Shown: positions 17,306 to 26,088 of the stretch, piece by piece
How the letters are laid out: the number at the start of each line of letters is the position of its first letter
How positions within the stretch are numbered: the stretch's first letter is position 1
Source: Oceanospirillum linum
GTDB taxonomy: Bacteria > Pseudomonadota > Gammaproteobacteria > Pseudomonadales > Halomonadaceae
Length of the DNA: 64,000 nucleotides
Direction: 5' to 3'
Assembly: GCF_900182785.1 (NCBI RefSeq)
Contig: NZ_FXTS01000010.1
Location: 1-64,000 of the forward strand
The notes under the pieces: model-generated
What the model was told of the DNA's origin: nothing
Seen by the model: only the letters and a program-made list of their open reading frames with translations
Database searches by the model: none
Made by a program: the position numbers and the translations under genes

Positions 17306-19066
17306 TTACATCTCCTCAGGTGCACTCACACCCAACAGCCCCAACCCATTAGCCAACACCTGACCAACCGCCTCACTGAGCGCCAGACGGGCATTACGGA
17401 TTTCAGCATCGTCTTCCAGCACTTTCAGGGCGTTGTACCAGGTATGAAAATCAGATGCTAAATCCTTCAGGAACTGAGCCATAACATGGGGTTCATAATT
17501 TAATGCACAGTTTTCCAGAACCTCCGGATAACGGGCCAGCGCAACCATAAGATCTTTCTCATAATCACTATCCAGTTTTTCCAGTGCAGCCAGACCGGCA
17601 GACTGATCAAAACTCCAGCCATGCTCCGCCAGTTTACGCATAACACTGCAAACCCGCGCATGGGCATACTGAATATAATAAACCGGATTGTCCTTGGACT
17701 GGGATTTTGCCAGATCCAGATCAAAGTCCATATGCTGGTCAGATTTGCGGCTCACATAGAAGAAACGGGCCGCATCATTGCCCACTTCACCCCGTAGCTC
17801 CCGTAAGGTGACAAAAGAACCGGAACGTGTCGACATCTGAACCCGCTCAGAACCCCGGTAAAGAATAGCAAACTGCACCAGACGAAAATCCAGCTTCTCC
17901 AGCGGATAACCCAGCGCCTGACATACCGCCTTCAGACGAGGCAGATAACCATGATGATCAGCACCAAAGACGTACAGCAGTTTGTCAAAGCCACGCTCAA
18001 ACTTATTGTGCATGTAGGCGATATCTGAGGCGAAATAAGTGGTCATGCCATTATCACGCACCACACAACGGTCTTTGTCATCTCCAAACGCAGTAGAGCG
18101 GAACCACTGAGCACCGTTCTCTTCATAGATATGGCCTGCGTCGGTCAGCTTTTTCAGTGCAGTTTCAACATCGCCACCACGGGTCAGGGAGCGCTCAGAG
18201 AACCATTCCTGATAGCGAACACCAAACTCACCCAGATCCTGCTCGATATCACCGCGGATATCTTCCAGAGCAATATCAAACACTTGTTCGTAGGTTTCAG
18301 TCCCCAGCAGTGCTTTCGCCTGGGCGATCAGGCCATCGATATGCAGCTCTTTATCACCACCCTGAGGCTCGTCCGCAGGGACTCCGGCAAACACGTCAGC
18401 CGCATCGCGGATCAGGCTGTCAGCAAACTGGTCCTGTACCTTCTTGGCGATATCCAGAATGTAACCGCCTTTATAGCCGTTGCTTGGGAAATCAAAAGCA
18501 ATACCCTTCATTTCCAGATAGCGAAGCCATACACTGGTCGCCAGAATATCCATCTGACGACCGGCATCATTGACATAATATTCACGATGAACATCAAAAC
18601 CCGCTGCGGCCAGAAAATCAGAAACCGTTGCACCATATGCTGCACCACGGCCATGACCAACGTGAAGAGGGCCGGTCGGGTTCGCCGAAACAAATTCCAC
18701 CTGAATCTTCTGATTGCCACCTGCATTGCTCAAACCAAAGCTTTCTTTCTGGGAAAGAACATCAGCAACAACCGCTGTGATCGTCGCGGCACTGGCAAAA
18801 AAGTTAATAAAGCCAGGGCCTGCAATATCAACCTGAGTCACATTGCTGCTTTCCGGCAACGCATCAACCAGTTTCTGAGCCAGGTCCCGGGGTGCGCAGC
18901 CTGCTGGTTTTGCCAGCATCAGTGCAATATTCGTCGCAAAATCACCATGGGCCTTATCTTTGGTGTTTTCCACCATGATTCGGGGTGACAGATCCGCAGG
19001 CAGGATCTCCTGCTGCTTCAGAGAGTCGATGGCACCAGCAATTAATTCAGCAATATGTTCTTTCAT
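17306..19066 (-). CDS. argS: Arginyl-tRNA synthetase
   Basis: Class I synthetase charging tRNA-Arg. 586 residues with the N-terminal tRNA D-loop recognition domain, the signature EFVSANPTGPLHVGHGRGA containing the HVGH form of the HIGH motif, and the C-terminal DALR anticodon-binding domain. It leads a two-gene unit with the SPOR protein and follows priA with a 174-bp gap on the same strand. Confidence 0.97.
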   Translation of the reverse strand: MKEHIAELIAGAIDSLKQQEILPADLSPRIMVENTKDKAHGDFATNIALMLAKPAGCAPRDLAQKLVDALPESSNVTQVDIAGPGFINFFASAATITAVVADVLSQKESFGLSNAGGNQKIQVEFVSANPTGPLHVGHGRGAAYGATVSDFLAAAGFDVHREYYVNDAGRQMDILATSVWLRYLEMKGIAFDFPSNGYKGGYILDIAKKVQDQFADSLIRDAADVFAGVPADEPQGGDKELHIDGLIAQAKALLGTETYEQVFDIALEDIRGDIEQDLGEFGVRYQEWFSERSLTRGGDVETALKKLTDAGHIYEENGAQWFRSTAFGDDKDRCVVRDNGMTTYFASDIAYMHNKFERGFDKLLYVFGADHHGYLPRLKAVCQALGYPLEKLDFRLVQFAILYRGSERVQMSTRSGSFVTLRELRGEVGNDAARFFYVSRKSDQHMDFDLDLAKSQSKDNPVYYIQYAHARVCSVMRKLAEHGWSFDQSAGLAALEKLDSDYEKDLMVALARYPEVLENCALNYEPHVMAQFLKDLASDFHTWYNALKVLEDDAEIRNARLALSEAVGQVLANGLGLLGVSAPEEM

Positions 19067-19240
19067 TTCAATCCGGATCTGCTAAGCAAGAAGTTTACCG
19101 CCCGAAGCCAACTTAAAGACTTCGACCCACTCATAATCAATAACCCGACATTATCATCTTTATTCCCGCGTCTGTTAACCATAAAACGATGCTTTTCGGT
19201 AATAAGTGCCGGCTATTTTTTCACAATCACCCTCAGGTTG

Positions 19241-21487
19241 TTAAATCAGCTCCTGGGGGTCTACATCAAGTGACCAACGTACCTTGCGCTGCAGCGGGTG
19301 ACGATTTATCAGCTCCAGCAGACATGAGATACCCTGATGCAAAGGTCCGCGCCGATCACAAATCAGCCAGATCTGCATATGATAGCGGCCAAAACGCCGC
19401 TCCATCGGGGATGGCACAGGCCCTGTTACCTCCAGCCCTTCAATCTGAGACGTTACCGGCGCGGCAGCCTGCACAACATCCGTCAGAAAGCCGGATACCA
19501 GATCACTCTGGTTAGCCTCCGCCCGAATAATCGCCATAAAAGAATAGGGCGGCAGCAAGGTGTCTTTTCGTTCCTCAAGCAAACAGCGGGAAAATTCACT
19601 GTAATCGTGCTGAGCCAATAGCTTTAACAATGGATCATCCGGGCGATGGGTCTGCACAACAACCTTACCCTTACGTCGCTCACGACCTGCACGACCGGCG
19701 ACCTGTGTCAGCAACTGACCCATGCGCTCCAGTCCCCGAAAATCAGAGCTGTAAAATCCTCCATCGGCATCCAACACCACGACCAGTGAAACCCCCGGAA
19801 AATGATGCCCCTTCGCCAACATTTGAGTCCCCACCAACACACAGGGTTCCTCTGTATTTACCCTGGCCAGCAACTTCTCCATCATGCCTTTTTTACTGAC
19901 CGTATCCCGATCCACACGAAAAACCGGCCAGTCTTTAAATGCCTGTTCAAGGGTTTCTTCCATCCGCTCGGTGCCTGACCCCACAGGTTTTAGTTCAGAG
20001 TTAAAACACTTAGGGCATTGATGGGGAATAGCACTAACACTATCACAATGGTGGCAATGCAGACGTGGCGGCTCCCGGTGCAGGGTCATGCGGGCATCAC
20101 AGAAGGGACAATCGGAAACCCAGCCACAGTCATGACACATCAATGCCGGAGCAAACCCCCGGCGATTGATAAAAGCCAGCACCTGACCTCCCTGCTCGAG
20201 GTGAGTGCGCATCACCTGCAATAGGCCGCCATCAATGCCGTTGGTCAGCTTCTTATTTTGAATATCATGCAGATAGATATCCGGCAGCTGTACACTGCTC
20301 CCCACCCTCTGAGTCAGCTTCAGCCATTGAAAACGCTTTTCTGTCGCATTGTGCAGCGTTTCCAGGGAGGGAGTCGCCGAGCCAAGAACAACCGGACAGC
20401 TCAACATTTTACCCCGGACAATCGCCAGATCCCGTGCAGAGTAGCGGATGCCATCGCCTTGCTTATAGGAAGCATCATGCTCCTCATCCACGACAATTAA
20501 CCCGAGGTCTTTAAAAGGAGTGACCGCCGCTGAACGGGTCCCGATCAACACACCTGCGCGACCATCTCTTGCCAACAGCCAGGCATCCAGACGCTCTTTA
20601 TCATTCAGGCCGGAGTGAAGCGTCATTACAGGAACAGAGAAGCGCTTCTTAAATCGGTTAACAGTCTGGGGAGCAAGGCCGATCTCAGGTACCAGAACCA
20701 GCACCTGGCGCCCCTGCTTTAATACAGCTTCTATTACCTGCAGATAAACTTCAGTTTTACCACTGCCCGTCACCCCCTCCAGAAGGAAAACCTCCGATTG
20801 ACCAAGCTGTCCTGTAACCTCACTAACCACATGCTTCTGGTCATCATTTAACTGAAGCGGTATTTCAGCCAATACTGAAGGTGTTTCGTGGTCACGACCT
20901 TCCAAATGGCGGGATTGCAGGTAACGCTCAGCCAAGCCTTTGTCTTCAAGGGCTGCCATCTGAGTGGATGTAAAGCCGAGGGATCGCAGCATTGTGGCCG
21001 CCACCGGCTGCTGGTGCTTTTGCAGTGCCCGCAATAGCTCTGCCTGCTTAGGCGCGCGGTGCATCTTTTCCGGCTCCAGAGCCCGGCCACTCTGAGTTGC
21101 CATCCAGTAGGTTTCTTCCTGAATATGAGCCGCCGCCCCCTGCCTTAAAGGCGCGGGCAACATCATACTGATCACTTCACCCACCGGGCCATGACAATAT
21201 CGTGCCAGCCATTTGGCTAAAGCCAGCTGATGATCATCCAGCAACGAAGCATCATCTATCACCTCCGTCAGAGGTTTGAGTTTTTCCAGAGGAATATCAG
21301 GACTAACCTGGCGGGCCATGACGACACCTACCAGGGTTCTATTGCGATAAGGCACTCGCACCCGAGCGCCCAGAGGCAAATAAGTATTCTGTAAATTCGG
21401 CGGTAAAATATAGTCAAAACAGCGCGTTAACGGCACAGGTAACGCAACGCGAATGACCGGTGGCTCATCATCAAATAATGAGTGCAT
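19241..21487 (-). CDS. priA: Primosomal replication restart helicase PriA
   Basis: DEAH-type 3'-5' helicase that reloads the replisome at stalled forks. 748 residues with the N-terminal fork-binding domain, Walker A GVTGSGKTEVYL, the DEEH box (VVDEEHDASYK), the zinc-binding cysteine cluster (CHDCGWVSDCPFC...CHHCD...CPKC) and the C-terminal helicase lobe. ATG at 21487, divergent from rpmE with only about 10 bp between the start codon and the rpmE promoter. Confidence 0.97.
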   Translation of the reverse strand: MHSLFDDEPPVIRVALPVPLTRCFDYILPPNLQNTYLPLGARVRVPYRNRTLVGVVMARQVSPDIPLEKLKPLTEVIDDASLLDDHQLALAKWLARYCHGPVGEVISMMLPAPLRQGAAAHIQEETYWMATQSGRALEPEKMHRAPKQAELLRALQKHQQPVAATMLRSLGFTSTQMAALEDKGLAERYLQSRHLEGRDHETPSVLAEIPLQLNDDQKHVVSEVTGQLGQSEVFLLEGVTGSGKTEVYLQVIEAVLKQGRQVLVLVPEIGLAPQTVNRFKKRFSVPVMTLHSGLNDKERLDAWLLARDGRAGVLIGTRSAAVTPFKDLGLIVVDEEHDASYKQGDGIRYSARDLAIVRGKMLSCPVVLGSATPSLETLHNATEKRFQWLKLTQRVGSSVQLPDIYLHDIQNKKLTNGIDGGLLQVMRTHLEQGGQVLAFINRRGFAPALMCHDCGWVSDCPFCDARMTLHREPPRLHCHHCDSVSAIPHQCPKCFNSELKPVGSGTERMEETLEQAFKDWPVFRVDRDTVSKKGMMEKLLARVNTEEPCVLVGTQMLAKGHHFPGVSLVVVLDADGGFYSSDFRGLERMGQLLTQVAGRAGRERRKGKVVVQTHRPDDPLLKLLAQHDYSEFSRCLLEERKDTLLPPYSFMAIIRAEANQSDLVSGFLTDVVQAAAPVTSQIEGLEVTGPVPSPMERRFGRYHMQIWLICDRRGPLHQGISCLLELINRHPLQRKVRWSLDVDPQELI

Positions 21488-21496
21488 GCTTACCTC

Positions 21497-21524
21497 TTGC
21501 CTCAGAAAAAAACTCTGCTATTAT
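21497..21524 (+). promoter_or_regulatory. rpmE sigma70 promoter
   Basis: TTGCCT (21497-21502) and TATTAT (21519-21524) are 16 bp apart. Transcription would begin near 21531, leaving a leader of about 170 nt before rpmE. Confidence 0.6.
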
Positions 21525-21530
21525 GCCTCA

Positions 21531-21702
21531 CCTTCTTATAAGGCTCATCCTATTAAGATGTTTCTGTCGCAGACAGTTGCATCGCTATGGTCGTGGTCAA
21601 CACGGTATAGCAGAAATGCCTGCAAAGAATAACCGGTTAACAGCCCCTGAACGGTGCCTGGCAAGACCAGGTGGCGGTTCAAACTTATTGAGGTTTTCGA
21701 AA
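21531..21702 (+). ncRNA. Structured rpmE leader (candidate L31 autoregulatory element)
   Basis: Two hairpins are visible: GCTAT (21584-21588) / ATAGC (21607-21611) with inner CGTG/CACG (21592-21595 / 21601-21604), and CCTGG (21657-21661) / CCAGG (21667-21671) with a CAAGA loop. Ribosomal-protein leaders for L31 are known in several bacterial groups; that this is one is inferred from position, length and folding. Confidence 0.4.
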
Positions 21703-21918
21703 ATGAAACAAGGTATTCACCCAGAGTACAACGAAGTAACTGCAACCTGCAGCTGTGGTCACACTTTCCAACTGCGTTCTACGCTGGCTAAGCCACTGCA
21801 CCTGGACGTTTGCTCTCAGTGTCACCCTTTCTACACCGGTAAGCAGAAGCAAGCTTCTACTGGTGGTCGTGTAGATCGCTTCAAGCAGCGTTTCTCAAGC
21901 CGTATCAAGAAGAGCTAA
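21703..21918 (+). CDS. rpmE: 50S ribosomal protein L31 (zinc-binding type)
   Basis: A 71-residue ribosomal protein starting MKQGIHPEYNEVTATCSCG. It carries all four zinc cysteines (CSC near 16-18 and CSQC near 37-40) and the HPFYTGKQK signature, so it is the C+ form used under zinc sufficiency. The reading frame stays open far upstream but the L31 homology fixes this ATG. Terminator 18 bp downstream. Confidence 0.97.
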   Translation: MKQGIHPEYNEVTATCSCGHTFQLRSTLAKPLHLDVCSQCHPFYTGKQKQASTGGRVDRFKQRFSSRIKKS

Positions 21919-21935
21919 GCCTTCTTATCCGGACC

Positions 21936-21961
21936 AAAAAGCAGCTACGGCTGCTTTTTTT
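21936..21961 (+). terminator. rpmE intrinsic terminator
   Basis: AAAAAGCAGC (21936-21945) / GCTGCTTTTT (21950-21959), a 10-bp stem with TACG tetraloop and a T-run. Confidence 0.9.
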
Positions 21962-22341
21962 GTGCCTGGCATTTTATGCCTGCTAAGAACCCGAAGCACA
22001 CACCAGAACCACTGCCCCACCCCTTCTTCTCCAGAAAAAACACATATCAAATCGGCAATAACGGTACTGACCGGATAGTTCCTGTAGTCCGATTTCTACC
22101 AAACGGGCCCTTCAGGATGCAAAAGTGGCAAAAATAGCCCTTTATTCTACCTACAAGTTGGCACTCAGAAATAACAGTAGTCAAATTACAACATTATGAT
22201 TTCGATAGTGTTTTTCCTCATAAAACTGCATTCTTTTTGTAAAAAAAGTTCTTTGACTTTTGTTTAATATCCGCCTTGTTCGGCTGGTTTTTTTTCTATA
22301 TGCTCTGAAAGTGCTAAACCCTAACAACCGGAACTTTTCTA
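21962..22341. other. Intergenic region before the malic enzyme gene
   Basis: 380 bp without a credible gene. It is pyrimidine- and A/T-rich near maeB, with possible -35-like TTGACT (about 22255) and TTGTTC (about 22278), but no convincing complete promoter. I see no other structure. Confidence 0.5.
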
Positions 22342-23586
22342 ATGTCAGACGAAATGAAAAAAGCAGCGCTGGATTACCATGCTAACCCTACTCCAGGCAA
22401 ATTAAGTGTGGAAATCAGCAAGCCTGCTGAGACCGCGCGTCACCTATCTCTTGCTTATAGCCCTGGTGTTGCAGAGCCTGTACGCGAGATCGCAAAAGAC
22501 CCGGAAAACGCATACCGTTACACGGGCAAAGGCAACCTGGTTGCTGTAATTTCTGATGGTTCTGCGATTCTGGGCCTGGGTAACCTTGGCCCTCTGGCCA
22601 GTAAGCCTGTTATGGAAGGCAAAAGCCTTCTGTTTAAACGTTTTGCAAACATCAACTCCGTTGATATCGAAATCAACGCCGAAAGCCCACAAGCTTTCAT
22701 TGATACCGTTGCCCGTATTGCTGACACCTGGGGTGGTATCAACCTGGAAGATATCAAAGCGCCTGAGTGCTTTGAAATTGAACGCACCCTGATCGAACAG
22801 TGCGATATTCCGGTCTTCCACGATGATCAGCACGGTACAGCTATCGTAACAGCAGCGGGTATGCTGAACGCCCTGGAAGTTCAGGGCAAATCTATTGAAG
22901 AAGCTAAAGTCGTTTGTCTGGGTGCCGGCGCAGCTGCCGTTGCCTGCATGAAGCTTCTGATCAGCTGTGGCGCTAAAATCGAAAACATCTACATGCTGGA
23001 TCGCAAAGGCGTTATCCACACTGGCCGTGATGATCTGAACCAGTACAAAGCGATGTTCGCTAACGATACAGACAAGCGTACTCTGGACGACGCCATTGAC
23101 GGAGCAGATGTATTTGTCGGCTTGTCAGGCCCTAACCTGCTGGGCGCTGAGCAACTGGCGAAGATGGCTCCTAAGCCGATCGTATTTGCCTGCTCTAACC
23201 CTGATCCGGAAATCAGCCCTGAGCTGGCCAATGCAACCCGTGATGATCTGATCATGGCCACTGGTCGTTCTGATTACCCGAACCAGGTGAATAACGTACT
23301 GGGCTTCCCGTTCATTTTCCGTGGTGCCCTGGACGTTCGCGCCAGCCGTATCAACGAAGAGATGAAAGTTGCTGCAGTTCATGCTCTTAAAGATCTGGCG
23401 AAACAACCTGTGACTCAGGAAGTAATCGACGCTTACGACGGCATCAAGCTGGAATTTGGCCCTGCCTACATCATTCCAAAGCCAACAGACTCCCGTCTGC
23501 TGGGTGCAGTATCATCAGCAGTCGCTAAAGCAGCTGTTGACTCCGGTGTTGCACGCCTGCCTTACCCAGAGCACTACCCTCTGTAA
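22342..23586 (+). CDS. NAD(P)-dependent malic enzyme, short form
   Basis: Oxidative decarboxylation of malate to pyruvate. The 414-residue protein has the malic N-terminal domain (AYSPGVAEPVREI, VFHDDQHGTAIV) and the NAD(P)-binding domain (VCLGAGAAAVACMKLL). It ends after the catalytic unit and lacks the phosphotransacetylase-like C-terminal half (about 330 residues) of MaeB-type enzymes. NADP preference is assumed from family. It precedes the PBP1A/pil locus in the Pseudomonas-like order; two hairpin terminators follow. Confidence 0.93.
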   Translation: MSDEMKKAALDYHANPTPGKLSVEISKPAETARHLSLAYSPGVAEPVREIAKDPENAYRYTGKGNLVAVISDGSAILGLGNLGPLASKPVMEGKSLLFKRFANINSVDIEINAESPQAFIDTVARIADTWGGINLEDIKAPECFEIERTLIEQCDIPVFHDDQHGTAIVTAAGMLNALEVQGKSIEEAKVVCLGAGAAAVACMKLLISCGAKIENIYMLDRKGVIHTGRDDLNQYKAMFANDTDKRTLDDAIDGADVFVGLSGPNLLGAEQLAKMAPKPIVFACSNPDPEISPELANATRDDLIMATGRSDYPNQVNNVLGFPFIFRGALDVRASRINEEMKVAAVHALKDLAKQPVTQEVIDAYDGIKLEFGPAYIIPKPTDSRLLGAVSSAVAKAAVDSGVARLPYPEHYPL

Positions 23587-23601
23587 GACAGCTTATAAAA
23601 T

Positions 23602-23627
23602 AAAGCACCTGATATTCAGGTGCTTTT
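23602..23627 (+). terminator. Malic enzyme gene terminator
   Basis: Perfect 11-bp stem AAAGCACCTGA (23602-23612) / TCAGGTGCTTT (23616-23626) with a 3-nt loop and T-run. Confidence 0.9.
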
Positions 23628-23666
23628 AAGCTTGAAAATGTCCTATCGACATTTGTTCCGGCACAA

Positions 23667-23697
23667 AAAAACGGCACCTCACAAGGGTGCCGTTTTT
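23667..23697. terminator. Bidirectional terminator, target of the islet insertion
   Basis: AAAAACGGCACC (23667-23678) / GGTGCCGTTTTT (23686-23697) form a 12-bp stem usable on both strands. Its right arm and flank are duplicated at 26089-26115. In the uninterrupted chromosome it would have served both the malic enzyme gene and mrcA; now it ends transcription of the islet lipoprotein gene. Confidence 0.85.
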
Positions 23698-23703
23698 CGT
23701 TGT
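23677..23703 (+). repeat. 27-bp direct repeat, left copy
   Basis: Identical over 27 bp to 26089-26115 (begins CCTCACAAGGG, ends TTCGTTGT). It includes the loop and right arm of the terminator at 23667-23697. The bases outside the repeat differ at both ends, so the boundaries are sharp. Confidence 0.95.
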
Positions 23704-23732
23704 GAGATATACCATTATAATTTAAAAATAAT

Positions 23733-24635
23733 TCAATACGTTTCAGCGTATCCCAGAACATGCCCACCTTCATCAGCAGCTAATAAACACTGAATATTTC
23801 CCACAGCTATTTCAGTATAATAATTTATTTCTTTTGGATTATTTATTTCAGGGTTTACCTGATAAGAAGAAACCCCGTAATATGGAATCTTAGGCTCAAA
23901 AACGATGTAAGTCCTGATAGACTTTTTTAATTTCTTCGCGACATCTACTGAAACATCATTAAGAATAATTATTGGATCAAACACCCCTTTACCTACATAT
24001 ATCGAACGCCCTCTCACATTCAGAGAGTCCTCATACAACACCCTAACCTTTTTATCAACCTTATCTACCACAACCTCTTTACCATATGCATTAGATGCGA
24101 CATATGAACCAGAAACCTTTGAATCAATATCCAACATAGCAATCGGATAGGTACTCCTAACTGAACGGTGTGACTTACCACTATCAGCTAAAAACCTAAA
24201 AACAAGCCTTTCAAAACCATTACCCCAATTAACTGAGAAAAACTCTTTTGTCATTTCGTTTGAATGTATATGAACCTCTTTCTTATCAGCATCATATTTT
24301 ATAAGACTTTCATCTCTCTCAAGCTCAACAATCACAGTATCACTAATACTTTCAGACAATAAATCAAGCTTTTTTTCATACTCTGCCGTCGTTTCATACT
24401 CTCCTTTCTTCTTAGGAAACTTAGATAAATACGACCAATAATCATCAATTGATATCGCATCGACAGTTCCACCAGAATAATTAGAGCACTGCATAGATTT
24501 TCGCTCACCCTCCAGGCTACCTAATCTATCAGGAGAATCTAAACTGGATGTTTTTTTAGCCCCATTTTCTTTCACACTAGCAGGAACACAGCCCAATAAA
24601 AAAACAAAAGGAATAACAAACAAAAACGCTCTCAT
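23733..24635 (-). CDS. Islet lipoprotein of unknown function
   Basis: A 300-residue protein with a lipoprotein signal peptide ending in the lipobox LLGC (Cys16), so exported and lipid-anchored. The mature part has a polar region, then a segment KKKGEYETTAEYEKKLD (about 75-91) like a charged motif seen in several exported bacterial proteins, then a beta-rich-looking remainder. I do not recognise a family. Codon and base use are A/T-rich compared with neighbouring core genes. It is last of the three islet genes and its stop lies 36 bp from the intact terminator. Confidence 0.75.
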   Translation of the reverse strand: MRAFLFVIPFVFLLGCVPASVKENGAKKTSSLDSPDRLGSLEGERKSMQCSNYSGGTVDAISIDDYWSYLSKFPKKKGEYETTAEYEKKLDLLSESISDTVIVELERDESLIKYDADKKEVHIHSNEMTKEFFSVNWGNGFERLVFRFLADSGKSHRSVRSTYPIAMLDIDSKVSGSYVASNAYGKEVVVDKVDKKVRVLYEDSLNVRGRSIYVGKGVFDPIIILNDVSVDVAKKLKKSIRTYIVFEPKIPYYGVSSYQVNPEINNPKEINYYTEIAVGNIQCLLAADEGGHVLGYAETY

Positions 24636-24731
24636 ATCAAATCTCTAAAACCAATAAAATAAAAATAATATTTATATCAATAGACTAAAATTCAGCACTT
24701 ACTTAAGAAACACGTAGCCCACCTAAGCTCT

Positions 24732-24959
24732 TCACTCTCCCTGTATCAGAAATGGCTTTTTACTATCCATTAAGCTCTGAAAACTTTCCTTAGCCTCATT
24801 CAAACAACTAGGGCAACTTACAGTTGCTACCCCTCGTCTCACTGGAACTTGATTAGAAGCTAATTGGCTCCTCTTCATACACCTACAACAGCTCATCGAT
24901 AAACCTAGAAAATGCTGATCTCTTACCCTGAAATCCAAAATTTCAATCGAATTACTCAT
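24732..24959 (-). CDS. Small two-CxxC (zinc-ribbon-like) protein
   Basis: A 75-residue protein with two CxxC pairs 22 residues apart: C24-C27 (CCRC) and C49-C52 (CPSC). That is the pattern of a small zinc ribbon. No signal peptide or membrane segment, so probably cytoplasmic. The ATG follows AAGGATG with good spacing, supporting translation. Function unknown. It sits 134 bp after the PDZ gene and 96 bp before the lipoprotein gene in the islet. Confidence 0.6.
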   Translation of the reverse strand: MSNSIEILDFRVRDQHFLGLSMSCCRCMKRSQLASNQVPVRRGVATVSCPSCLNEAKESFQSLMDSKKPFLIQGE

Positions 24960-25093
24960 TCATTCATCCTTAAATATTGATTTGATCTAATATTAACAAA
25001 ACGCCAAGACTACCAAAAAATAGATATTAAAGAGGGCTTAGTTATACCTATAAAACCAACACTCATACGAAACCTATAAAAGACTAATCATCG

Positions 25094-25816
25094 CTATTTA
25101 TTTGATCTCGTTAGCACAATCTTTTCATCTGGTTTACTACAGGTCACAAGAAAGGCACCATCCCTAGTAGGTATCCTAAGAATACGAGCTTGATCTCCAA
25201 TCTTTGAGACTCTAACTGTACCGAATTTATCTTTGAGAGCTTCTTGCTGGGCTAGACAAGAGTTATAAGGCATATATTCGGATACCGACTTCACCGTACC
25301 ACTAGCAGTGGCAGACTCTAGGCGCTTAACCATATCGGCAAGAGAGAAACTATAAGGGTCAAAACTTTTAGTGGGACTAGCGGTAGGTTTGCTTACCTGA
25401 GCAGAAGGCTTAGGGTCGCTAATTTTTAGATAGATAAAAGTAAGAATTACCGTAACTAAAAATGTATAAAAACAAAAAAGGGTGATTTGAAGAAACGACA
25501 GACCTGACTTCTTATTAGCGGGTTCAGAATCACCAAGAACCTCTGTTGCGCTTGTGCTATATGGTATTTCATTATCAGCTTGCACAATTTTAAGATGACA
25601 GCCAAGTCGATTGCCCTCAATATCAATATAAAGAAAGCGACCATCCCTGCTCACACCTAGGTTAAACCCCCCTGAACCTTGTGCTATTTCTAAAACAACC
25701 TCCTCAACAGACTCAAAAACCCTATTATTGACTGTCAAAATTACATCGCCAACAACAACACCAGCTGCTAATGCAGGTGATTGCTCAGTAAAACCTACTA
25801 CTTCGAATGTACTCAT
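25094..25816 (-). CDS. PDZ-domain single-span membrane protein
   Basis: A 240-residue product from the ATG at 25816, preceded by AGGGAAG. An N-terminal PDZ-like domain (about 1-75, SPALAAGVVVGDVILTVNN) is followed by a linker, one membrane helix (about 108-131), a Pro/Ser/Lys stretch and a C-terminal domain (about 150-240) with two cysteines (C187, C226). There is no N-terminal signal peptide, so the PDZ domain is predicted cytoplasmic and the C-terminal domain periplasmic, the reverse of most bacterial PDZ proteins. I do not recognise the C-terminal domain. First gene of the islet; no strong promoter seen upstream. Confidence 0.7.
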   Translation of the reverse strand: MSTFEVVGFTEQSPALAAGVVVGDVILTVNNRVFESVEEVVLEIAQGSGGFNLGVSRDGRFLYIDIEGNRLGCHLKIVQADNEIPYSTSATEVLGDSEPANKKSGLSFLQITLFCFYTFLVTVILTFIYLKISDPKPSAQVSKPTASPTKSFDPYSFSLADMVKRLESATASGTVKSVSEYMPYNSCLAQQEALKDKFGTVRVSKIGDQARILRIPTRDGAFLVTCSKPDEKIVLTRSNK

Positions 25817-26088
25817 ATTCTTCCCTGCTAAGACTACTCTCTTCAAGCCACAGACAATCACTTGCAGAGTTCGATATATTCACGACACCTAACTTATTGC
25901 ATGGATTTAAGCTACCACACATGTTGCAAATAGACAGCTAGGGGAAACACCTATCAGCGGATTCCTTAAGCTATCAAGGAACAGAAAAAGGTACGAAAAT
26001 CTGTTGAATCTGGTACAGCCATTATTAACCCACTGAAATAAACCCTTTATTTTCAGCAGGTTAACATCGAACTATACATTAACCCTCC
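25817..26088. other. Islet upstream region with imperfect hairpin
   Basis: Non-coding. At 26025-26064 TTAACC ... GGTTAA encloses CTGAAATAAA / TTTATTTTCAG, giving a long stem with a 2+2 internal loop and one bulged T. A smaller hairpin TTCCTT/AAGGAA lies near 25965-25985. The longer one has no U-tract on the minus strand, so it is probably not an mrcA terminator; being 25 bp from the repeat, it may mark the element end. Confidence 0.5.

Noticed and set aside
18131..18988. Long plus-strand open frame opposite argS (285 codons)
   Set aside because: Antisense to a well-conserved gene, no ribosome binding site, composition not protein-like. The same applies to the 191-codon frame opposite the malic enzyme gene (22444-23019) and the 212-codon frame opposite fabY (54114-54752).
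21460..21702. N-terminal extension of L31
   Set aside because: The frame is open to 21460, but this region contains the promoter and leader, and L31 homology begins exactly at 21703.
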